A stretch of DNA of 64,000 nucleotides, from positions 62,001 through 126,000 of the forward strand of contig JADJTE010000007.1 in the NCBI GenBank assembly GCA_016711295.1. Direction: 5' to 3'. This stretch comes from Sphingobacteriales bacterium (GTDB lineage Bacteria > Bacteroidota > Bacteroidia > Chitinophagales > UBA2359). How positions within the stretch are numbered: the stretch's first letter is position 1; each line of letters starts with the position of its first letter. Positions 57,931 through 64,000 of the stretch are shown in pieces. The position numbers and the translations under genes were made by a program. The notes below the pieces were generated by a model. It ran no database searches. It was not told the origin of the DNA and saw only the letters and a list, made by a program, of their open reading frames with translations.

Positions 57931-59235
57931 CTATGGTTGGGGGTCTCGGCAACCGATATTAGCGAGGTTGTCCAGAAAACGCCCTGCTTCGTTATGGTCG
58001 ATATTGGAGCCTTGTGTGTTCCTGATTTGGGCAATTTCGATGGCGTTGATGGCATAATCGCGGGCTTTTTTACATTCTCCCATTTTTCTATACAAGCGTG
58101 CCAGCAAGAAATTATTGTCAAATTCCGATTCGATGCTAATGGATTTGAGCAGCCATTCTTCGGCATTTTTCAATTTTCTCGATTCGGTGACGAATAAAAA
58201 ATATTTGAGTGCTACGGTATTCAAAAATTCGGGGTCGGTTATTCTATAATCCTGCACATACTTGGTGGTGATGCTGGCAAAATTGTCCCAATCGCGGATG
58301 CCCTCGTAGTATTCGCTTTGTATATAATACATAAACGACTCGGCATTGGGTAGATAGGCTTTTTCGCTTATCTCTATGGCTTTCGAAAATAGGTATTGGT
58401 CGCGCTCTGTGATGGCGGCGGCTATGCTATTTCGTACCGCCATTTTGACATGCTCGTTGGCACGCTCGCTACCCAAGCCCGATTTGAAATAGTTCAGGTC
58501 GAGTAGGAAGTGGTTGATGGCGGCATTTTCTACATTATCTGAAAATTCGTAGATGAATGCGCGGTTTTTGTCTAATTGCAATTGTGCAACAGTTTGTGTT
58601 TTGAAATAATCAGACACTACGGTATTGTAGTAGTAGCCTGCACATTTCATTTTAAATGCGAGGTTATACAAAAAATCGGGGTCTCGTTCGCCCATTGTAT
58701 ATTTGTCGCGGTCGCTTTTTAGATTGACGATATCTATATTGCTGTAACGTTTTAAGACTTCCTTGGCTTGTGCTACGAGTTGTTTGGCATCTTTGAGGTC
58801 ACTGATTTTATCTATCAGATAGCCATTGCCGTTAAACACCAAAAACGCGGGATGTGCGCCCAATTCTTGCGAACCTCTAAGGTGGAAATACTCTTCCTCA
58901 TCGAGGTTGAGGTTCATATTGACGAAGTTGTCATTGAGCAAATTAACTACTTCGGGATTGTTGAATACGTCGCAGGCAAACACGTCGCAGGAGCCACAGC
59001 GTCGCGAGTCGGTGGCTGCAAACAGTAATTTATGGCTGTTTTGCGCACTTCTAACGACATCGCTCAATTTACCCGATTGAAAATTCACTTTATATGTACA
59101 CGGTGCGCCACCTGGCGGCGTTGCTTGGGCAGGTGTGGGCGTTGCTTTAGCCGAGTCGGCTGTTTTAGCTATCATGCCCACGCAGAAAGTTGCGAAGCAC
59201 AATAGACTTACAAGGAGGTATAGGGTTTTGTTCAT
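57931..59235 (-). CDS. Secreted thioredoxin-fold / TPR-like protein, paralogue 1 (CGSC)
   Basis: A 434-residue exported protein, third in transcription order of a tandem trio. After the signal peptide (LYLLVSLLCFATFCVG) and a Thr/Pro linker comes a thioredoxin-like domain (about 45-165): RRCGSCDVFACDVFNNPEVV with Cys80-Gly-Ser-Cys83 at the active-site position and the cis-Pro in GAHPAFLVFNGNG. The C-terminal 260 residues are helical and TPR-like (YYIQSEYYEGIRDWDNFAS, ARLYRKMGECKKARDYAINA). Probably a periplasmic thiol/disulfide protein with a peptide-docking tail; the partner is unknown. The extra Cys88 in FACDVF is unusual. Confidence 0.8.
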   Translation of the reverse strand: MNKTLYLLVSLLCFATFCVGMIAKTADSAKATPTPAQATPPGGAPCTYKVNFQSGKLSDVVRSAQNSHKLLFAATDSRRCGSCDVFACDVFNNPEVVNLLNDNFVNMNLNLDEEEYFHLRGSQELGAHPAFLVFNGNGYLIDKISDLKDAKQLVAQAKEVLKRYSNIDIVNLKSDRDKYTMGERDPDFLYNLAFKMKCAGYYYNTVVSDYFKTQTVAQLQLDKNRAFIYEFSDNVENAAINHFLLDLNYFKSGLGSERANEHVKMAVRNSIAAAITERDQYLFSKAIEISEKAYLPNAESFMYYIQSEYYEGIRDWDNFASITTKYVQDYRITDPEFLNTVALKYFLFVTESRKLKNAEEWLLKSISIESEFDNNFLLARLYRKMGECKKARDYAINAIEIAQIRNTQGSNIDHNEAGRFLDNLANIGCRDPQP

Positions 59236-59366
59236 GATAATGTTGTTAAATATTATGAATATTGCGAGTATTGCTTTCTATAATAATAGCTACATTGGCA
59301 GCACTATAAGGTATGCAATTATCGCGCTTGTAGGCACGATAATTATGACAATTTTGTGTTGATAAA

Positions 59367-60590
59367 TCAGAAGCGCGAGCCGTGTATCATGTCCATTAAT
59401 TTCAACACATCGGTATAAACAATCCCTCTTCGTTGGGCTATTTCAATAGCTTCTTTACATACCTTGAGCGATTGGTTGGGTTTGTTTAGCTTGAATAAAA
59501 GCAGTGCCAAAGTGCAGTGGTTGGCGTATTCATATTCCATTCTAATCGATTTTTGAGACCATTTGACCGCTTCGTGCAACATTCTTTTATTCGTTACATA
59601 GCGCTGAAATTTGAATGCTACGTCATTGAGTAGCTGCGGGTCGGACGATTTTTGGGTACTCAAAAAATTATAGGCGACTTTTGAAAAGCGCGTCCAATCT
59701 TCGATACCTTGATAGAATATGGAGCGTATTTCGAATAAGTAGCGGTCTTCGTCGGGTAGGTTGGCTTTTTTGATGGTCAGTTCTGCTTTTTTGAACAGAT
59801 TTTCGTTGCGTGCTTGTATGGCTGCCAATACGCTATTATATACGGCGGTTTTGATTTTATCATTTATTTTGCTGCCGCCATAAAATTGCTTGAAATACGT
59901 GATATCGTTCAGAAGATAGTCGATGGCTTGATTTTCTAAATTGATGGCAAAATCATACACAAATTGCCGCACTTCTTGTTTGCGAGCGGTGCGTTGGTTG
60001 GCAAATAGATAGCGATTCACTACGTCGTTATAGGGGCGACGCATGCGTTTTAGCCCATAAGCCAAGTCGTGCAATATGGGCGTGTCGGTGAAAGGATTAT
60101 TCTCGTATAGGTTGTAGAGCTGTTGAAACTTGATATTTTCGTCGCTATTGGCTACAAGGTGCGTATTGCTTTCGTCATATATGATATTAGAGCCTAAGTC
60201 CAAAAATTCGTTGACATCTTTACAGCCCATTACTTTGGTGAGGATACGTCCTTCGGGCGTAAAGTAGAGCAACGCAGGCAGCTCTTTGATAGAGTGCAGT
60301 GTTTGGAAGTATTGGTTCTCGCGGTTGCTGACATTTACTTTGTAGTTGATAAAATTTTTGTTGTAGAAGATAGCAACGTCTTTGTCTGTAAATACTTGCG
60401 CGTCCATTTGTTTGCAAGGAGGGCAATAATCGGCATATACATCGACAAAAATAAATTTGTTTTGCTCTTCGGCTTGTTGTACGATGTCGTCCCAAGTGCC
60501 GGGCATAAAGTTAATGGCGATTTTTTGCGCCGACAAACTGAGTGGGCTTAATAGTGCCCATAATGATAAGATAGGTATTACTCTGTTCAT
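59367..60590 (-). CDS. Secreted thioredoxin-fold / TPR-like protein, paralogue 2 (CPPC)
   Basis: A 407-residue paralogue with the same layout: signal peptide (IPILSLWALLSPLSLSAQ), then a thioredoxin-like domain with VDVYADYCPPCKQMDAQVF (Cys56-Pro-Pro-Cys59) and the cis-Pro in IKELPALLYFTPEGR, then a helical tail (FEIRSIFYQGIEDWTRFSK, CTLALLLFKLNKPNQSLKV). This copy has the most typical reductase-like motif and is the likely active member. It lies 131 nt upstream of paralogue 1 on the same strand with no terminator between them, so the two may share a transcript. Confidence 0.83.
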   Translation of the reverse strand: MNRVIPILSLWALLSPLSLSAQKIAINFMPGTWDDIVQQAEEQNKFIFVDVYADYCPPCKQMDAQVFTDKDVAIFYNKNFINYKVNVSNRENQYFQTLHSIKELPALLYFTPEGRILTKVMGCKDVNEFLDLGSNIIYDESNTHLVANSDENIKFQQLYNLYENNPFTDTPILHDLAYGLKRMRRPYNDVVNRYLFANQRTARKQEVRQFVYDFAINLENQAIDYLLNDITYFKQFYGGSKINDKIKTAVYNSVLAAIQARNENLFKKAELTIKKANLPDEDRYLFEIRSIFYQGIEDWTRFSKVAYNFLSTQKSSDPQLLNDVAFKFQRYVTNKRMLHEAVKWSQKSIRMEYEYANHCTLALLLFKLNKPNQSLKVCKEAIEIAQRRGIVYTDVLKLMDMIHGSRF

Positions 60591-60767
60591 AGGTTTGTTG
60601 CGGTTGGGTTTGTTTGATAGGATAGGTCTAAAAGCGTGCCAGTTCTGTTTTATTTATTATCTGTTCTTTTTTTGTGACATGAAAACGACAATTTGTTTTT
60701 TGCTTAACAGTATAGTTGCATCGAGATGCGATGCTTATATTTGTCTATTTGTGGCTTATAAAGACAG

Positions 60768-60800
60768 AAAAGACCGCCTATGTGCGAGGGGCGGTCTTTT
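60768..60800. terminator. Terminator between paralogues 3 and 2
   Basis: Perfect 11-bp stem aaaagaccgcc (60768-60778) with ggcggtctttt (60790-60800); on the minus strand it ends in TTTT. It follows the stop of the leftward gene at 60878, so paralogue 3 is transcribed separately from paralogue 2. The surrounding 60591-60877 gap holds no other feature I can support. Confidence 0.78.
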
Positions 60801-60877
60801 CGGGGTTGGGGTCGTAAAGTACCCTGCATGTAAAATTGGGCAATCTATCGGTAATGCTTATTTTTTGTATTTGCTGC

Positions 60878-62125
60878 TCAGAGGTTGTTGGCACGCATAT
60901 CTTCGAGCAATCGGAAAGTAACGCTATAATCTGAGCGTTGCTTTTGTGCGGCTGCTGTGGCTTCTTCCAATATTTTGAGGGCTTTGCTGCGTTTGCCCAA
61001 TTGATACAGTACAATACCTTGTGTTTCGAGAGTTTGGTGGCGGCTGGCTTTAATACTAAGGGCTTTGTTGATCCATGCCTCGGCGGTATGGAGTTTGTTT
61101 TCGTCGCTTACCATAAAAGCATATAGGCGTGCCGATTTTTCGAGGAACGCATCGTCGGGCTGTGCCGTTTTGAGGATATATTCGTTGACGGTATTGGCAA
61201 AGCCGTTCCAGTCGTTGATGGTTTCGTAATAGAGTGATTGTAGCGTATAACTAAGCAGGGTGCTATTTGACAATTGAGTTCTGGGAACTAAGGCTAAGGC
61301 ATCGTCCATTTTGGAGCGGTCGCGCTCGTTAGCGGCGTTGAGTATGCTTGTGCGCAGGGCTTCAATGATTTTTTGGTCAACGGTTTGGCGGTTAAAAATC
61401 TGGGTAAACAATGTTTTGTTTGACAGCAACAATTCGAATTGTTTGCTGTATATATCGTCAGAAAAATCTAATATTAGCTTGGCGCAATCGGGCGAAGTCA
61501 GTTCAAAGTCGCGCAATTGTATGTATTCATTGACGACTTGTTGGTAAGGCTCGTTAAATTTTTTTAAATCATATATATAATTTCCTAAAAATTCTTTGTC
61601 GCGCACCCTATTATCGTATGTGGTTTTTCTACTCAGAAAATTTGCATACGACATATCCATCTTTGTTTTGCTTGTATTATTGTTGGCAAGCGCGTCAAAT
61701 GCTAACTGCATAAACGCATCTTTATCTTTAAAACCCGTTTCAGCCCTTATGATTTCATCGTTCGAGTTGAAATAAAGCAAGGCGGGGCGGGTTTTGGCAT
61801 AATTATAATACTTCATACCCTCTGCCGAATTGATGCTCAATTTATAGCATGCCAATTTATTGTTATATAAGTCGGCTACTTCGGGGTCTGTAAATACGAT
61901 GCGTTCGAGGTCGGCGCAGGAGCGCGAATAACTGTCGTAAATATATAAAAAAATCGGCATATTGAATCCACTTGCAATAGACTGTACATGGCTATTGGTT
62001 TCGTAAAATTCTATGTCGTTGGTATTTGGGGCATTGCCTGAATACGTTGTTTGTGCGTATGAGGTAGCATTGCCCAATGCTAAACCTGCGCAGAATAAGG
62101 TGGTTAGTAGGTAGGTTTGTTTCAT
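60878..62125 (-). CDS. Secreted thioredoxin-fold / TPR-like protein, paralogue 3 (degenerate SRSC)
   Basis: A 415-residue paralogue of the two following genes. Signal peptide LLTTLFCAGLALGNATSYAQ, then the thioredoxin-like domain with FLYIYDSYSRSCADLERIVF. The first active-site Cys is Ser67 and only Cys70 remains, so it cannot form the usual CxxC disulfide. The cis-Pro segment is TRPALLYFNSNDE. The helical tail is conserved (YTLQSLYYETINDWNGFAN, GIVLYQLGKRSKALKILEEA). It may be a non-redox chaperone-like or monothiol version. It is separated from paralogue 2 by a terminator. Confidence 0.8.
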   Translation of the reverse strand: MKQTYLLTTLFCAGLALGNATSYAQTTYSGNAPNTNDIEFYETNSHVQSIASGFNMPIFLYIYDSYSRSCADLERIVFTDPEVADLYNNKLACYKLSINSAEGMKYYNYAKTRPALLYFNSNDEIIRAETGFKDKDAFMQLAFDALANNNTSKTKMDMSYANFLSRKTTYDNRVRDKEFLGNYIYDLKKFNEPYQQVVNEYIQLRDFELTSPDCAKLILDFSDDIYSKQFELLLSNKTLFTQIFNRQTVDQKIIEALRTSILNAANERDRSKMDDALALVPRTQLSNSTLLSYTLQSLYYETINDWNGFANTVNEYILKTAQPDDAFLEKSARLYAFMVSDENKLHTAEAWINKALSIKASRHQTLETQGIVLYQLGKRSKALKILEEATAAAQKQRSDYSVTFRLLEDMRANNL

Positions 62126-62761
62126 AATGGTTGCTGTGAGGTTGGTTTGTAATAAGATGGCTAAGGGGATTTTCCGTTATTACTTTTAGACAGCATATTC
62201 AAAAAAGGTTTCTAATCTTGAATAAATATTTTAGGAGGTTGCCGAAATAAAAAAAGATTCGGAAGGGCTTGTATTATTTTTTACGGCAAATAGTGTAAAG
62301 TGGTTGCATCTTTGACTATGAATGTTCATGTAGGTTTAAGTCCACATTGTCGCTTGCTAAAAAGATAATTCTATCAAAATGTGCTTGTTTTGTCCATTAA
62401 AAAATACCTTTTAGCCATAGTCTGCTTGTTCGTTTTTTGAACAATATTTGATAGATAAAGCCATAAAGTAGTTTAAAATGTACATATTTCGGACTAAAAA
62501 ACACTGCGTATGTGCGATTTAATAATACATGCGGCAAAAGTTATGCCATTTTTATGTCATCAATAATTTGTGCAAAGTTTTGTAACGGCAAAATTACTCT
62601 AAATGTTTCGTATTTGTGCAAATTTTGGCTGAAAAATGGAAATTTCATAAAAAAAATACAGTGATAAAATAAATAATAGACCAAGCAGTTTTGGGCTATA
62701 TTTTTGCCCGAACCGCTTGGTCTATATAGATTTTGGTATTTATTTATTGGGCTAATAAGCC
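62126..62761. other. AT-rich intergenic gap
   Basis: 636 bases without a gene. A TAATTTTG box (minus strand, 62589-62596) lies 464 nt from the nearest leftward start, too far to assign. The only firm feature is the terminator at 62676-62725. Confidence 0.5.
62676..62725 (-). terminator. Terminator of dapA
   Basis: Perfect 11-bp outer stem atagaccaagc (62676-62686) with gcttggtctat (62715-62725), plus an inner gttttgggc/gcccgaac stem. It lies 36 nt after the dapA stop. Confidence 0.8.
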
Positions 62762-63649
62762 TTAAAAAGACAGTTTTTCAAGAGCTTTTTGTAGCTCTTC
62801 ATATAAAGTAGCTTGCACAGATACTAAGGGCAAACGCAATGGATTTTCGCATAGCCCAAGCAGGTGTAAGGCAGCTTTGATGCCTGCTGGATTGCCGTCG
62901 GCAAACAATAGGTGTATAATATCAGATACAGCGTAGTGTAGGTGGCGAGCAGTTTCGAAGTCGCCTTCTAAGGCGGCATGCACCATTTTTCCAAATGGGC
63001 GTGGCAGCGCGTTGCCTACTACCGATATAACGCCGTCGCAACCCAGAGCCATGAGGGGCAGTGTCAGTAGGTCGTCGCCCGACAAAACTAAAAAATCGCT
63101 GCGGTCTTTGTGGTTTATAATTTGCATGACCTGCGCCATATCGCCCGATGCTTCTTTGATACCTACTATATTGGGTAGGTTCTGGGCGATGCGTATAGTG
63201 GTGGTGGCTTTTATGTTCGAGCTGGTGCGAGACGGAACATTATAAATCAGTATCGGGACGGGGCAACTTTCGGCTATAGCGCGAAAGTGGTTATAGATAC
63301 CCTCTTGGTTGGGGCGGTTATAACTCGGATTGACCGACAAGATGCCATCGATACCCTTGAAATGGTAGCCCGATAGGTCGCGGATAATTTTTTGGGTATT
63401 GTTGCCTCCAAATCCCGCTACGATGGGTATGCGTTCGGAAACGGTCTCTACGGCGCAGTCCAATACTTCGTATCGCTCTGTGAGTGAAAGTGTAGAAGCC
63501 TCGCCCGTTGTGCCAAGCAGTACTAAATAGTCGGCTTCGTGCTTGATGAGGTAATTAATGAGTTGTTGGAGGCTCGCAAAATCGATGTCGCCTCGCGCGT
63601 CGAAAGGTGTAACCATCGCTACACCCATACCTTTAAAACGGCTTAACAT
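62762..63649 (-). CDS. dapA: 4-hydroxy-tetrahydrodipicolinate synthase
   Basis: DapA condenses pyruvate with aspartate semialdehyde, the first committed step to lysine and meso-diaminopimelate for peptidoglycan. 295 residues from ATG 63649. Motifs: GVAMVTPFDARGDIDFASL, VLLGTTGEASTLSLTERYEV (GTTGE), the catalytic Tyr in ILIYNVPSRTSSNI, the Schiff-base Lys in VGIKEASGDM, and SGDDLLTLPLMALGCDGVIS. An earlier in-frame ATG (63676) would add nine unneeded residues and bring the start to within 6 nt of the upstream stop. The upstream rRNA methyltransferase gene ends 33 nt before the chosen start, so they are probably co-transcribed. Confidence 0.96.
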   Translation of the reverse strand: MLSRFKGMGVAMVTPFDARGDIDFASLQQLINYLIKHEADYLVLLGTTGEASTLSLTERYEVLDCAVETVSERIPIVAGFGGNNTQKIIRDLSGYHFKGIDGILSVNPSYNRPNQEGIYNHFRAIAESCPVPILIYNVPSRTSSNIKATTTIRIAQNLPNIVGIKEASGDMAQVMQIINHKDRSDFLVLSGDDLLTLPLMALGCDGVISVVGNALPRPFGKMVHAALEGDFETARHLHYAVSDIIHLLFADGNPAGIKAALHLLGLCENPLRLPLVSVQATLYEELQKALEKLSF

Positions 63650-63682
63650 ATATGTTTTGTTGCTGTATATGGGCAATGCAAA

Positions 63683-64000
63683 TTAATGATTTATAGACAT
63701 GGCTTGTGGTGGTCGTAGAAAGTGGGGTCGTGCCTGAAGTAGGGCTATATTTTCTACATGAAACGTATGCGGAAACATATCGATAGGCTGTACGCGCTCG
63801 ATACTATAATAAGGGCTTAATAATTGCAAATCGCGGGCTTGGGTGGCGGGGTTACAACTTACGTATACCAAGCGACGAGGCGCGAATTGGCTTATTTGTT
63901 GTACTACGTCGGGGTGCATGCCCGCCCTTGGTGGGTCGGTTATCAATACATCGGGCGCACCGTGCCGCGCTGCAAGCGACTCGTTAAGCAGCAAACGCAC
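63683..64000 (-). CDS. 23S rRNA (uracil-5-)-methyltransferase RumA/RlmD-like, C-terminal part
   Basis: The C-terminal 105 residues of a TrmA/RlmD-family RNA m5U methyltransferase; the gene runs off the right edge. Family motifs are LITDPPRAGMHPDVV (substrate-binding DPPR), LVYVSCNPATQARDL with the catalytic Cys in SCNP, and the closing IDMFPHTFHVENIALL with the general-base Glu. The N-terminal TRAM and Fe-S parts lie outside the window, so RlmD and TrmA cannot be told apart firmly, though the length and the ending fit the RlmD/RumA group common in Bacteroidota. Confidence 0.92.
   Translation of the reverse strand: MRLLLNESLAARHGAPDVLITDPPRAGMHPDVVQQISQFAPRRLVYVSCNPATQARDLQLLSPYYSIERVQPIDMFPHTFHVENIALLQARPHFLRPPQAMSINH

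Noticed and set aside
60457..60921. 154-codon plus-strand frame between paralogues 2 and 3
   Set aside because: It overlaps a real signal-peptide region and a terminator and shows no protein-like pattern.

Overview
The window reads as chromosomal DNA of a member of the Bacteroidota (Bacteroidetes), probably from the Saprospiria/Chitinophagia side of the phylum. The support is type IX secretion (T9SS) C-terminal sorting domains of both type B and type A, a TonB-dependent receptor with an N-terminal carboxypeptidase-regulatory-like domain, a GYDIA-type GHMP kinase, lipoprotein signal peptides, and repeated TAnnTTTG promoter -7 boxes. No 16S rRNA is present, so the genus cannot be named.

Layout. 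1-5.6 kb: the end of a giant modular surface protein and an acyltransferase. 5.7-14.9 kb: an L,D-transpeptidase lipoprotein, an ABC-transporter solute-binding lipoprotein, gcvH, an amidohydrolase, tRNA-Leu(GAG), and a greA / low-molecular-weight phosphatase / sulfatase cluster. 15.1-16.9 kb: an AT-rich type II restriction-modification pair whose nuclease closely resembles HindIII. 17.3-30.2 kb: a T9SS-A surface protein, a repeat-rich gap, a trypsin-like protease with a peptidoglycan-binding domain, metG, an EGF-like lipoprotein and a second T9SS-B giant protein. 30.3-45 kb: a methyltransferase, a lipoprotein, a TonB-dependent receptor, an aldonolactone-oxidase-like protein, lspA, an amino-acid dehydrogenase, the GHMP kinase and two cell-envelope proteins including an OmpA-family protein. 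45.1-54 kb: a D-lactate-dehydrogenase-like flavoprotein, a separate secreted OmpA-like protein, an exonuclease, thiL-obg, a small membrane protein and a lipase-like lipoprotein. 54.5-64 kb: a TMTC-like GT-C/TPR protein, a DUF1572 protein, a PKD protein, three tandem paralogous thioredoxin-fold/TPR secreted proteins, dapA, and the end of an RlmD-like rRNA methyltransferase.

Two signals run through the whole window. First, at least fourteen genes, including the essential metG and obg, are broken by single-base indels or isolated stops. Several of these sit in homopolymers and several are compensating pairs, which points to sequence error more than gene decay. I therefore annotate the reconstructed genes and mark each lesion. 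Second, the intergenic space is full of small non-autonomous elements. One family of six copies has GTAACTATTTAG termini and, in the best copies, 8-bp target duplications, consistent with mobilisation by an IS66-type transposase. There is also a 433-bp element with 23-bp perfect terminal inverted repeats, a 129-bp tandem array, and REP-like palindromes.

I did not find a CRISPR array, a prophage, an intact transposase gene or a clearly new multi-gene system. The best candidates for something undescribed are the mini-element families, the tandem thioredoxin-fold/TPR trio with progressively altered active sites, and the cytosolic-looking protease/peptidoglycan-binding protein.
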